64,000 bases of DNA from Rostrohypoxylon terebratum (Eukaryota; Ascomycota; Sordariomycetes; Xylariales; Hypoxylaceae): NCBI GenBank assembly GCA_022497145.1, contig MU385925.1:1-64000 (forward strand), given 5' to 3'. Position 1 is the first letter of the stretch. Every line of letters begins with the position of its first letter. Below are positions 12,002-23,816 of this stretch, piece by piece. Position numbers and translations under genes: made by a program. The notes beneath the pieces are model-generated. The model was not told the origin of the DNA. It was given only the letters and a program-made list of their open reading frames with translations, and searched no databases.

Positions 12002-13647
12002 CTAAGATTTTCCACCCCCAACAACAGCAACCTGCGACCGAACGGGCACATTCTCCTGCCGTCCCATCGTCGGAAATTTATCAACCGGCACACCAGAACG
12101 GAACAGCAGACAATGCGACGAGCCGCCAAAATGGAACATACCAAGCTGTTCGCCCTTCTTCACGGCCTGTCCTTGACTGACCGTGATCTCGCACGTGCTG
12201 ACCTCGTCCATGCCCACGCCGACGAACGCCATCAACCCGATCGCCGAATTGTCTGCCTGGATGAAAATCACAGCCCGTGTCGCTAGCGCTGTCAAGTATC
12301 CCTGCGCAACGCTGATCCCCTTCACGTCGATCTCGTCCGCGTGCGCCATGCTGCGCTCCCCGTCCGCGTACCCGCCTGCCGGGCCCTCGAACAGCGGCTC
12401 GCTGAAGTACGTGCCGTCTCTCACAAAAGCACGCACTATGCGACCGGAAACGGGCGAGTGCCACCGGTGGTACGAGAGCGCGGACAGGAAGGCCTGGTAC
12501 ACTGTCGCGCCGTCGAATTGCGCGGCCAGCGGGTCGTGGCCTAGCATATCCAGCACCGAGTACGGCTGGCTCTTGATCCAGAAGCGGTCGCGCAGCTTCG
12601 CGTTGCGCGCCACGTTGTATACTTTCGACTCGCAGGCGTTGGCGATCACGCTTTCGTCGTCGGGGGATGCGACCGGGCGGGCGTTTTCGCGGAGCTGGCG
12701 GGTGAAGAAGTCTAGATAAGTAGTAAGATGTTAGAGGCTTGAAATGGCTGAACGATTAGATACGGAGCGTGTTGACTTACCGTCCCAGGAGGTGTAGCCG
12801 TAGTACTTGGCTGCGGGATTGCAGATGTACATGTCCTCGAATCTGTGGGATGTTTTGAGAGGCGCGTTGGCAACCTCCATCAGGTCCTTGACGGCATGCT
12901 CGGAGAACCAGCCTTGCTTGTGGCTTGCGAGGACCTCGGCTGATTTCGGTGACTGCAGGTAGCGATGACTGTTAGCCGATAGGCGTCTGCTTATGTCCTA
13001 GGAGAGCTTCTGAAATTTACCTTTAGGAATTTGCCCCATTCGTTTAGAATCTTTTTCATCATCTTATTGACTTCCGGATCCAAAAATGCAGCATGGCCAC
13101 TGTGTTTTCGAGTTAGCGACTCAAATCGTCAATATGTATAGAGCAAACTATATTCTAACCTGGGTGTAGCCATCACATAGTCAAAGACCCCCACCATAGG
13201 AACACCGACCATACCAACTCCAAACGCAGCATCGGTCCATTGGGGGGCCTGTGTGAAAATATGATTGAGCACGGCTAACATGTGTCGGTAGTCGCGAATC
13301 TGCCTCTTCGTGCCGGTCGGGTCCTTATTGTACGGCTTCTTGAGTGGGATCTCTTCCCACATCTGGTTGAAGTACATGTAAATCCGCGAATTTCCTTCGA
13401 TGAGCGTCTTGAAGTCTTGGAGGACGGGAATCAGTTCCTTCGGACCGGCTTGGTCGACATGGTCGATTTGCTTTTTGAGCCATTCGTGGTGGAGACGATG
13501 GTCCGCGGGTAGCCAGGCGCCATGTCTGAGGGATGATGAGTTATTGGCATTGAGGGCATGAAGATCAAGCGAAGGAGTTCAATCTACTAACCTATGAACC
13601 CTGTGTTCATCGGGAATATCATGTTCATCGCCGTGTTGATGAACCAT
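12002..13647 (-). CDS. PsiD-like phosphatidylserine decarboxylase family protein
   Basis: Five exons (13647-13592, 13525-13160, 13099-13021, 12952-12781, 12711-12002) join in phase to 460 residues. The N-terminal part (about residues 20-190: HGAWLPADHRLHHEWL, EGNSRIYMYFNQMW, PPYNKDPTG-like, FGVGMVGVPMVGVFDYVMATPSG) is the domain seen in L-tryptophan decarboxylase PsiD. The C-terminal part is the phosphatidylserine decarboxylase fold, with SWDDFFTRQLR-type sequence, SALSYHRWHSPVSG and the self-cleavage motif FGGSSHC (Ser near residue 423) that creates the pyruvoyl group. PsiD relatives decarboxylate tryptophan to tryptamine, but most ascomycete members are untested, so another amino acid or lipid is possible. 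No targeting signal or transmembrane helix is visible, which argues against the mitochondrial lipid enzyme. It is the first gene of the proposed cluster. Confidence 0.88.
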
Positions 13648-14445
13648 TTTATAGGACTTCGATGCTTTATCTCCAACGGGACGTTCTATGTGGATAAATC
13701 GTCTATACCAAGAACCATTCCTGAATTGCCAAGGACATCGATCTCACATAGCTCTCATATATCATGAGGGTCAATAGATGCGGGGTACGGAAATCAAGGA
13801 AATCAAGAAAATCAAGAAAATCAAGGAAGGTCTTCATAGGTGAGTTTGAAAGTTCGGTCATGAATCATGATGTAATTACTTTGTTTTACTGCAGGGCGAT
13901 CAGTAATGACCCAATCAGGAGAGGATTGGGTTATATGTAGGTACCCATGGAGATCTGAGCTAAACGATGGGATTGGTTCCGGTTCGATGTTTAGGTTTCT
14001 AGACGCTATGCCGCCTCATCCGATATTTGTTCTTTGATGTGACTGGAAGCTAGAGCCTAATGTTGCTGTCAAAGTTCCCTGACAGGTGTCAGATTTAGGT
14101 TGGGAACCTCATAGCTGGTGAACAGTCCCTTGTCTACTTCAGTTCCAGAGCTATGAACATCATGGGGAAAATTGAGGTATGCATTCAAATATAGGTCAAT
14201 TATTGTAGGAAAGACAAAGCTGTATGTGGGAGCTCAGATGAAATCTCGTCATCGGCACCCCGCCCAACTTTCAATTCTCCGTAATGACCACGTCAAATTC
14301 CGAGGACAAAGTTACAAACCTTGTATGCATAATTCGGGCTAGCGAATGTGTCATCGAGTATCATGGACTGCATAGGTAGTTAGTCAGGTCGATCGTTGAA
14401 CCGTATTTCAAAGACTACGTCTACCAGCTAGGGTCTTGAATGATT
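13648..14445. other. Spacer upstream of the PsiD-like gene
   Basis: No gene is seen. It holds the PsiD-like promoter and the 3' flank of the regulator gene. A short purine-rich tandem run (AATCAAGA/AATCAAGG, about 13790-13830) is the only repeat. Confidence 0.5.
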
Positions 14446-16986
14446 TCATTGAAACGGCCTCTCCCAGTCCATGTTCTCAAGCCATTGCATAAAGTCGTTG
14501 TCAGGTCCTAAGAAAGGGGCTTCCATTCCGAAGTTCAAATCGGCCATGGTAGAGTCCATCACACCGGGCACCTGCCAGCTATAACCTTGGGCCGCTTCAG
14601 TCGTCGGGATTTCAAAATTTGGTTGGCTAGGTTGATGGGCTTGATCCTGGAGCGCCGAAGTGGCATTAGAAGCTTGACACCGGTCTGGTGCGTTTGGTGG
14701 ACTAAGAATCTTGTCAAGAATATGAGTAATGACCTTACGACCTTGGTCGCAAATACTAAATGAACCATCGGAAGGATCAATGGCTCCAAGCCTAGCTGCG
14801 AAGATAGCCAAGTCTTGTATCGTCTGGCTTCTAGGTAACAGGGGATTTTTTGGGTAAACGGGGAGTTGTTCTTGTTTTAACAACTCGACTGCAATGACGC
14901 CCGCACTTCTTAAACCCTGTACGGCCAGAAGGGAAGCCATATCTGTTTGAAACAACATCCCGAGATCGTGACGCTGGCTCATTAATAAGATATCTTTCAA
15001 GATCGACCGTGCGATGTTTATCAGCTTCTCCGAACTAGCCCCGGCTTTGCGGATTAATACGCGCTGAAGCAATAGGTCGTTGGAACGGAATGCCTGACGG
15101 ATAACGATCATAAACATGATTTCTGTCGGTGTTTTTCCTTCGTATTCGATAGGTCCGTCTTTTATTTTTTGGATAAAAGGTGGTAATGTTTCCATGTGTT
15201 GAGCACATCGCCTCTCGATACTCTCCGCCCGGATGAGAATCTCCTCGGGCGTATATTGTGCCAGCGCCAAATCAAGTATATCTTCTCTTTTGGGGGAAAA
15301 TCCCTGCCAAATCTTTATCCAGGTACCGCGATATATCTTGCCAGCCGTATTATATCCGTTATCGTCTAGAGTAGCAAGTGCCACGGCCAACTCGTCTCCT
15401 TCGAGGACTAATTGAGGAGCGGTAAGATCGAGGGGAGCTTGAAATTTGCAGTAACGGTGCGAAAGCCGAGGAGGACGGCCTAGAAATGTTGATATGCCAA
15501 TCTCTGCACTGTATGTCTGGGAGAAAAGTCGCTTTCTCAATTCCGATAAGAAAAACGGTAGCCCATCTTCTTCTTTGACGCCTTGATGTAGACCCATGGC
15601 GACAGCTGCGGCCACAATCTCCCCACACTGAGTGTATGAAGCGTGGCTAGTCTCACCTTTCAGCCTACCAGTTAGGCAAAAGTTTTCCATCAATAGCCAA
15701 GCAAATAAGTCGCCTAGGGAGTCGCAATCGCGACAGAAGCTTAAACAAGCTTCTGCTACTTCGCTCATCTGTCTCGGAAACAAAGATTGCGTGAATTTGG
15801 TAGGCTTCGAATCCTTATCTATAGGCTCAGGAGTACTGGCACATTGACCAGCGATTGCGGCGATGAGACCAATGACTTCCCATCGTAAGCCAGGCCCTGT
15901 GGCGGAACGTGCCCACTGTAAAAGGTCAATTAGCAACGAGGACGGATGGGGAATATGAGCGGCAGGGCTCGATACACGAGAGATATATGGTGGAATAGCT
16001 ACTAGGTACATACTTGCGCTGCTGTGGTATTTTTGTTGAAGGTGAGAGGCGTCTGGGAATTGCGCCAGACTAACCCACAGAGTCGGCGGATCTTGTCGGG
16101 ATTCTGATCTCTCAACTATGCTTTTATGATTAGCGTCTCATCCGACCCCTCGGAGCTGTATATCATGAGTGTTGCTGTTATACGTACCACATCTCCATGG
16201 TGTGGCCAAAGACCCCATAGCCATTCTTTCATAATAGGTTCTATGCATATACAGCATTCATCTTCGCATACTTCGTACCAGCGTGATACGAGACGTATAA
16301 GCAAGGAGTTATCCTTCAAGAAGCCAAGAACCTTGCATCCTTGGGCTATTCGATCTTGCGATAGCTTGACCTTGTGGACGTGAGAAGATTCCAGATCGGG
16401 ACCGGATACACCGGAAGTACCTAGGCCGTCTTCGAAGATTGAGATGTAAGATGTTTCTCCCAGGAAACCTTGTTTCCCGGTATGGCTCGTATATTCATCT
16501 CGGAAGTTCAGTGGGGGTGCGGATGCAGCCCGATGCACCTCGCGTGTCACGACTTCAGTCGGACGTGGTATTGGGGTTTGGGGTGTGAGAAAACTCGGTT
16601 CCTCTGTTTCTGGGCTTGGTGTCTCAATCGACCGAGCTATGATTACGGAGCTTTCATCGTTTGTCGATGCCACTGGTGTTGGAGGAGTCCCGCCACCTTT
16701 CCGGCGATTCTGATTTCGACCATTAGTTTAACTCACTCGTATATATATATATATATATGGCTTGCATTGTAGCTAAACGCAGAGAAGTGATGATAGGCAT
16801 CCGACTAACCTGAGTTAGAGGGTTTGGATGGTAGATACACTGATCTACACATCGCCTCCGTACACATCTCCCACAAGCCGGAACAACATGATCACATCTT
16901 AACTTAGATCTTCTACATGGCTCACATGATCTAGATGATGCAGGCAGCAGGGAATCCAGGCTGAACTCCCAGTACGCAAGGTGCAT
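14446..16986 (-). CDS. Zn2Cys6 fungal transcription factor
   Basis: Four exons (16986-16810, 16709-16188, 16115-16014, 15915-14446) give 756 residues in phase. The binuclear zinc cluster lies near residues 21-49: CEPC-x6-C-x6-C-x2-C-x7-C. An acidic/Ser-rich linker follows. The fungal-specific regulatory domain begins around LRDQNPDKIRRLCGLVW and includes WARSATGPGLRWEVIGLI (right after the last intron), AWLLMENFC and SAEIGISTFLGRPPRLSHRYC. The tail ends in an acidic/aromatic stretch (FLGPDNDFMQWLENMDW) that could be an activation domain. The third intron (16013-15916) was placed because it joins TTAAQ to WARSATG as in relatives. Sitting between the PsiD-like and UbiA genes, it is the obvious candidate cluster regulator. 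It would act in the nucleus; the target genes are inferred. Confidence 0.9.
16741..16758. repeat. (AT)9 microsatellite
   Basis: Nine AT units lie in the first intron of the Zn2Cys6 regulator gene. Confidence 0.9.
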
Positions 16987-19038
16987 GGTGTTTAGGTAGA
17001 TAAAAAGTAGTATCGAACTTTACACTGCACGGACCGGAGAGCTTAGACCTGATCCCGCGATGCCCCTAATGTGTAAGCTTTAAAAAAACAAGAAGCAGAG
17101 TATGAATTGTAGGGAAGATTAGAGAGAAGATGAAAATGCATACTGCAATTTCCCATTACGTCGATATTTTCCGGTTAATGAACGCTGGGAGGACTGTAAA
17201 TTTATTATCTGGCCACCAAGTGGCTGCTGTGGATTCATTCCTGAGACCTCGGAATCCGATTGAGGATCTACGCAAAGAAGGTATCGGAGTTCATGAAGCG
17301 AGTTGGCGTCTCGAGTGCGGCTCTAACTATAGTAAGCGATCGGTGGTTTCCATTATTGTGAGTGGTGTTGCTACAGGTGTTACAGGTTGATGAATGAAGG
17401 GAAGAAAAAGAACGAGAATATGAATCCCGATATTTCTGAGACGCTGATTGGTGAAAGAGCGTCAACCGGAATTCGGCATATTGACAGATAGGGCAATTCT
17501 GTCAGCTTAATTGTTAGTGCACACCAACCACCCTCAGAGACTTGTAGCTGTTCTCTCGAGTTTCAACTTCGAGCTTAGTTCATGACGTCAATAGCAATAA
17601 TGTAGTTCGATGCTACGATGCTACGATTAGTTGCTACCGAGGATGTTGTTCCTCCAGTATTCTGACGATATAACGTATCCAATTTGCTGCCACCCTACTT
17701 CAAATGTAGGCTCCAGCTTTCGTTCCCATCCATGTTATTTTATTCACACAACGGCGAGGCTCGGGGGGTAGGAGTATATTCCGTCAGCCATCGGCATCCA
17801 TCATAAGCCCCCAACTTCAGCACGGGGAAATTGAAAGATGTGCAACAATAGCTCGTTTCGATCGGTTAGGATTCGTGTTTTCGGCCGTGAATACGATGTG
17901 GAAAGATAACGACGTTGAGAGGGCCCATATCAAAAGTTCCATTCATAGATGATCGAAAAAAAAGCCGGACTATTGAGAAGGCTAGGACACTTAACCCAAG
18001 TGCTGTGTGTGGTGTGGTAGAGCACGCGATCACATTGGTGCCTGAGACTTATCCAAAGATAGATATATCCGACCAGACTCCTCAGCAGCTAGTCTCGATC
18101 AAGCGTTATTCGATGAACCATAAAACGCCAAAGGAAGTCATGAGGATACACAAGGACTCGTCGCATTCACCAACGGCTGTTTGTTGGTGGTAGATTCAAG
18201 GTGGCAAGGCAAAAGAAGGCGGCGTAGAAGAATTTGATCCGCTGTCATACGTCCGGTACGTTGCAATGAATATTGCGAATATTTGTCCGAATCGCAAGTC
18301 CACACCCAACATTCAGCGACCAAGCCGTTATCTCCAGCTTGGTCAGCTCTAATGCAAGACTTGATATGGAGATCAGCGAACGAAAGGGGAAACCCGTGCC
18401 AGCTGGAAGTCACTAAAGCAGCTGGAAGTCGGGAGGAGGCCTGTCAGCCTGTCAGCCTGTGAGGCGCTCCGTAGCGTTCGGATGCATAGCCTCATATGTC
18501 GTCACTCGGGAAAAAGCTTCTTCGCCAATACATTCCTTTTCCCCCTCTCCTTCAGCCAAGTCCACTATTACTCCGATAGCCACGTGGAATGGTGCACCCG
18601 GAAGTGAACCATTGTCAGCATTGCAGAACCGAAATATGAGCAGTCAGATTACCCCCGTTCAATCTTGGAGGATTATCTGGAAGGAACAGGAAGGTATTTA
18701 CGTAAGTCGTCATCGATACATGGGTGCCTTTTTGTTCCTAGTGCGGTGAAACATGGCCAGGAATCGTTCGGTCGTTGGAGCAATTCCCTGCAGCCGAAGG
18801 ATCCTTATCACTATTACGGCGTAGAACTTTGGACGATCAACCATTGATTCACCATCACGAGAGCGGGACGGACGGCAATAGTATCTGCGTCAAATTATGT
18901 CATCGCCAATACATTTATTCATGTAAGAGTCGTAAACTAAACTCTTCCAAAGGTTCCGTTGCGCATCTACACATACAAATCGTGCAATAAAGCCTTATAA
19001 GTCTATAGGATATACAAATGAGACAACGACCATAGGAT
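16987..19038. other. Spacer between regulator and prenyltransferase
   Basis: No gene is supported. The left end contains the regulator's promoter. Short open frames on both strands have no domain. A small triplication (cagcctgt) occurs near 18440. Confidence 0.5.
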
Positions 19039-20145
19039 CTAGAAAAAACTTGGAAAAAGGAGTACATATTCGGAGAGCAGGCCTCCCGCGATAGCCCCTC
19101 CTGCAAGCCAAAATCCGTACCTGAACCACCACCAGCAACTGGCCGAGTCCTTAAGCTCAACGTTGGCGATCATAGCGCCTAACGAGAGCAAAGAACCCCC
19201 AGCCGCAATTACGTGGAACGGAATGCCCATGTTCAGTAGACTTCCGCATGTATACAGTAGGGCAATCATGCAACCGAGGGACAACCACAGAACAGGCTTC
19301 GTTTGATCCTTGAGAAGTACTGCAAAGCTCTTCAGTCCCACCTTGATATCGTCCTTGACATCTTGGTGGGCGTAGATAGAATCATATATGACCGTCCAGA
19401 GGATAGACGCAGTAAAGAGGCATGCCGTCGATGGCTCGACCCAGAAGAACGGCTTCCATCCGTTTTCCGCCCCAAATGGCCCTCCGACAAAGGGTTTGAG
19501 TCCCATCGCGCATGAACCTATGATGATTCCCCAAGCCAGGCAGAATCCGAGCACGAATTGTGCAAAGTTGGTATGCCTCTTCGCCCAAGGATAGTAGCAC
19601 GTCCCGATGATGTTCGGGACTGCGTATATTGCGCTTCCGCTCGGCATTAGGGGGAAGAACAATGCCGCACCGATGCCTTGCGTGATCGTGAATATAAAGG
19701 CGGCTCGAGGGCTGATGGCACCTCGGGGAATAGGTCTCTTGCTCGTTCGTGCGATAGATTTATCTATAGGGGCATCGATCAGGTCGTTCCAGCCGTGAGC
19801 CGCGTTCGAGAAGAAGAAGCTGCCGCCGAACATGACTACACCCGCGTGTAGGACTTTGGATATGGGTGATCGTTGGATGATGGCAGCAAGTATGATGCCG
19901 AAGAAGTGAGGAAAATAGATGAGAAAGAAACCGGCTGGTGGACTTAGTCTCGCCAGCTGGACATAGGGAACCCATGACGAAGGCAAGAGGCCAACCCAGC
20001 CGCCAGCATGGCCACCGCCGTACTGCTGTGCGAGGGCATTGTTCTGAAAGGCCGCTGGCTCCTCCTCGGCCGAGTGAGGTTTTACGCTGCTTGCCTTACT
20101 GTCCATGGTGGATGAGGATCGACGGAGGGATCGATAGGGTTCCAA
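19039..20145 (-). CDS. UbiA-family aromatic prenyltransferase, specialised-metabolite type
   Basis: This intronless gene encodes 368 residues; a second in-frame Met at codon 14 is an alternative start. UbiA enzymes are multi-helix membrane proteins that move a prenyl chain from its diphosphate onto an aromatic ring. The first aspartate motif is NDLIDAPID (residues 120-128), followed by ARTSKRPIPRG. The second is YDSIYAHQDVKDD (about 254-266). About eight hydrophobic helices are visible. The segment LPSSWVPYVQLARLSPPAG resembles meroterpenoid-pathway enzymes more than ubiquinone Coq2, and no mitochondrial leader is evident. That suggests a role in secondary metabolism, perhaps at the ER. Prenyl length and acceptor cannot be read from sequence. 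It is divergent from the FAD oxidase gene, with a 1.9-kb spacer between them. A Coq2 role cannot be fully excluded. Confidence 0.88.
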   Translation of the reverse strand: MEPYRSLRRSSSTMDSKASSVKPHSAEEEPAAFQNNALAQQYGGGHAGGWVGLLPSSWVPYVQLARLSPPAGFFLIYFPHFFGIILAAIIQRSPISKVLHAGVVMFGGSFFFSNAAHGWNDLIDAPIDKSIARTSKRPIPRGAISPRAAFIFTITQGIGAALFFPLMPSGSAIYAVPNIIGTCYYPWAKRHTNFAQFVLGFCLAWGIIIGSCAMGLKPFVGGPFGAENGWKPFFWVEPSTACLFTASILWTVIYDSIYAHQDVKDDIKVGLKSFAVLLKDQTKPVLWLSLGCMIALLYTCGSLLNMGIPFHVIAAGGSLLSLGAMIANVELKDSASCWWWFRYGFWLAGGAIAGGLLSEYVLLFPSFF

Positions 20146-22006
20146 AAGAGTGGGATGGCGAAGGGTAATAAGGAGCCATTTTCACTTCTACCCTTCTTCA
20201 GGAAAAGCCCGGGTTCGAAGAAACTAAGGACTTGGTAGTCCAAGACGCTAGTTGGAATAGCCTACCTAGTAGATCGTTAAGGATGGCATGGGAATAGCTA
20301 CCCCTAATCCACATGTAAGTGATGGATACTTAACCCCACACCAGGCGATGGCGTTTCGTCCGTCGAGATCCTCCTAGCCTAATCCCGTTCACGCTTCAAG
20401 TTGCTGACGGGAGGCAGAACAAGCTTGATAGGCTTACCATAGACTCGGGTCGTACTAAATAGAGGAGCTAATCGTGGGGAACTAGTAGACATAGGTATAG
20501 TATCAAAATCCATTACCTCGTCAGATGATGTCCGCGGATGGGCAAAGACGTATTCTCCCCAATGAGCATTTACATAACGGTGGAAGAGTTCATTGTTTCG
20601 GTACCAACTTGTTCGCTAGGATAACATCGTCTCCGCAAATCATAGGACCTCCTCCCTCCTTGATTCCAGTCCGAGATTCGGTCCCCAATCCAGCTGACGG
20701 CGGGCATTTCGAACTCTTCGGGGGGCGGGCGTGGGTATACGTAAGTGTTCTCGCTTTGAAACTTCCCAAATCGCACCAATCGGTCGAAATGTCACTGCTC
20801 TTAGCTGGAAGGACTAGGTACGATGTGCTAGGCTATGTCCGTCCGTAGAGTACGAAGTAGGTAGTCGAGATGCGTCGTAGGTCCTAGACACCTACCTAGA
20901 CAGGGGAGATTGGGCGACGAAAATTTACCTACACTACGCTTTAAGATTCCAAGAAGGGTTAGAAACTCGGCGACGGCAAGATAACCTTGGCTTAGGTAAG
21001 AGAACTATACATCTGATACCCACACTGGCAGACTGGTCGAATACGACGGTCTCATCCTAGGGTTACACGTGCTTTTCTAGCAGGAATGCCGACACTGATC
21101 AGCTGTGCCAGCCACAACGTGATTAAAAATCAGCTACCAGGTATTCCCCGTCGAAGTAAGCCCGATACAGGCTTTGGCTTGGGTGTATGTAGCTCTCGGG
21201 CGAGAGACTTCAGACGGCACGGAACATTCCTAGGCCCCCCGAATATTCCGACGTCAGAGTCGTCAGCAACGAACCACCGGCAAGGCTATTTTATGTAGTA
21301 TATAAATAGAGATCTACATGTGACCGTAGCCCTAACTGCCTTTCAGCTCGAGCGCGATTGATGCAAAACCGAACTAACAGCGACAGCCATGTTTGGAATA
21401 CTGCAGCACACTGTCTATTAGTTTCTTTTCGGTAGGGCGCCGCTAGGCATACCGGTTCCCACTTGTATGATGTTAGCCCGCGGGCTAATACGAGTTTGGC
21501 CGGCCGTTAGGGGCGAAATGATGCCCCATGTCAATTCTGGGGCAGATAAAGATAGGGTAGTGATGTGAACAAGGTCTTAGCTCCTTCGAGAGCATGTCGT
21601 CCATGCCGTGATCATATCCATGTCAAAATCTCGGTATACGCATTACAGGGTCTTATGCCGTGAAGGGGGCGGTTCATGGCTTGATCCTGCTAGAATTACT
21701 AGATTACATACTACTATGTATGTTACCACAAGATGGATTTACCTGGGCTGTCAGGCTACACTTGATCCTGACCCTTTTGCTGGGGGGTAAGGCATAACCC
21801 GCGGATATCTTGCTGCTCTTAGGGCTGGATGGGGGGCCTCGTAAAGCTCCATGTTAATATTTAATAAGTAGAACTGGGATTCCTCCGGAGATCATTGCTT
21901 GCTAGACCACCCGTCGTTTGTGCATTACCGGTATTCAACTAGCACTTTGACGCGGAGCCGGTGAATACCTAGCTAGAGCCCGCGTTCTAAATCCGTTGGC
22001 GCCATC
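20146..22006. other. Divergent spacer between prenyltransferase and FAD oxidase
   Basis: This region should contain the promoters of both flanking genes. No protein-coding gene is supported. It holds a perfect 16-bp palindrome (21473-21488), a second CCGCGG hexamer at 21799-21804 and a GGCCGGCC word near 21499. Confidence 0.55.
21473..21488. promoter_or_regulatory. Perfect 16-bp palindrome, candidate Zn2Cys6 site
   Basis: TTAGCCCGCGGGCTAA equals its own reverse complement. Its core holds CCG next to CGG, the triplets that Zn2Cys6 proteins bind in direct, inverted or everted order. It lies between the divergent prenyltransferase and oxidase genes, about 520 bp before the oxidase start. Regulatory function is inferred. 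Confidence 0.4.
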
Positions 22007-23816
22007 GTGAGCAAGAAGATGGCGCGCTCTGCCACAGTCCAGACCCTGGTTGGCCTCCTGCTTGCTTTCTCGTCAGCAGTGAAAGCCTCCCCAGAACAAA
22101 TCCTATGCGACACAATCAAAACTAAGCTTGGAAACGATACCGTGCAAGCTACTGACAGCACTTATGAAGCTCTAAGCATCGAGAACTGGTATTGCTCAAA
22201 CCCGTCCCTTATACAATCTGACCTAAAAAAGAAAATCACTAAACCTAGTACAGGTCGCAAACTGCCTGGGCTAAGCCGACATGTATCATTCAACCCTCTA
22301 ACGTCGAGGAGCTCACATATGCCGTATCAACTATAGTAGGCCAGAAAGTTCAGTTCGCTGTACGGTCTGGCGGCCACTCGGTCGTCCCCGGGGCCGCAAA
22401 CATCAATGAAGGTGTTTTAATAGACATGGTAAATTTTAACTCGGTGGAATATGACGCGAACAAGAAAGTTGCGACAGTAGGCAGCGGACTTCGTTGGAAG
22501 GAAGTCTATACCGCATTAGACCCTTACAACGTGACCGTGGTCGGGGGCCGAGTTCCAGAGGTCGGGGTTGGTGGTCTAGTCCTTGGAGGTAAGTCCTCCC
22601 ATCCATATCAGCTCGCCATTGTCGAACTATTCAGCTAATGTGTGTTATAGGAGGCCTTTCCTACCTCAGTGATCTCTACGGTTTGGCCTGCGATAACGTC
22701 GTCAATTTCGAGGTAAGGGAGGCTCCAGCTGAAAAACCGCCTTATTTGTTCTTAGCGCTGACTCGAGATCCAATTGGTGTAGGTTGTCACTGCGAGGGGA
22801 AAAGTTGTCAACGCAAATGCGACATCCAATACGGATCTATTCTGGTCATTGAAGGGTGGAGCTAATAACTTTGGTAAGCGGTGATAGATATGATCCCATT
22901 CTATGTGAGCGATTGGTCGGCTCACACAATGGCAGGCATTGTTACCAAGTTCACACTGAAAGCTTACGACATCCACGATGCATGGGGTGGCATCAGGGTG
23001 TATTCGCTTGATGCTTTGCCTGCGCTCTTTGACGCCATGTACCAATACCAATCTGTCGCGAACAAGGACCCGTATGCGAACATCATGCTGCAGGCCTTCC
23101 CGACCAATGCGTCTGTCGGTGCCATCTTGGACATAGTGTACCTGAAGCCTGAGGAGGAACCAGAAGCGTTTGCGCCTTTCCGGAACATTACAGCCCTAGC
23201 CGATCAGACCAAGCTTCAAACCTTGACTGAGCTCATGCTTGCCGCGCCTGTTCCCGAGCTGACCCGGTATGTCCTAAAAAGGCTCGTCCCAATCGTTGCT
23301 TTTTCTAAGCTAATTGATCATTGCAGCGTAAACTGGTTCAGCTCGAGCTTCACCAACGACAAGCAGTTATTTAATCAAGTGGCTGACATCGTGACGAAAG
23401 CCCCTGAGATTGAGGAACTTTCCAATTTGACCGCGGGATCCTTGGCTTTCGGGTGGCAACCCATTTCCAGTAGCGCCGTGCTCGCGGGACATGCCAGCGG
23501 TGGAAACCCGCTAGGGCTGCAGCCGGTCAACCAAACTTGGCTCGTATTAGATGTGGGTTGGTGGAATTCGGAAGACGACGAGCTCGCGCACAACTACACT
23601 CTAGGCATAATTGACAAGGTCGACGCCGCGTCCAAGAACAGCAGCAACTATGTCAACTACATCTTCATGAACGACGCGGCCGCCGACCAGCCCGTGATCG
23701 AACATTACGGGGAAAATAACGTGGCGAAGCTAAAGGCCACCGCGCGGAAGTACGACCCTGACCACGTCTTCCAGAACCTGGCTTCAGGGGGGTTCAAGTT
23801 ACCCCGAGACACCTAA
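22007..23816 (+). CDS. Berberine-bridge-like FAD-linked oxidoreductase, secreted or luminal
   Basis: Exons are 22007-22188, 22254-22588, 22651-22712, 22783-22873, then 22936-23266 and 23327-23816. The last intron (23267-23326, gtatgt...tgcag) is exactly 60 nt and has no stop, so it could be read through; splicing gives about 496 residues. A signal peptide-like start (TLVGLLLAFSSAVKA) is followed by the PCMH FAD-binding domain. AVRSGGHSVVPGA carries the His (near residue 102) that can hold FAD covalently. GGGLSYLSDLYGLACDNVV and a BBE-type C terminus (YDPDHVFQNL) follow. Such enzymes oxidise alcohols, sugars or prenylated phenols, often closing a ring. Several N-x-S/T sites fit a secreted or ER-luminal location. 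It starts divergently from the UbiA gene and may act on that enzyme's product. Confidence 0.9.

Noticed and set aside
20190..20230. GGGTTCGA-like word resembling a tRNA T-loop
   Set aside because: No matching A box, acceptor stem or cloverleaf around it. No tRNA or rRNA gene was found by eye in the window.
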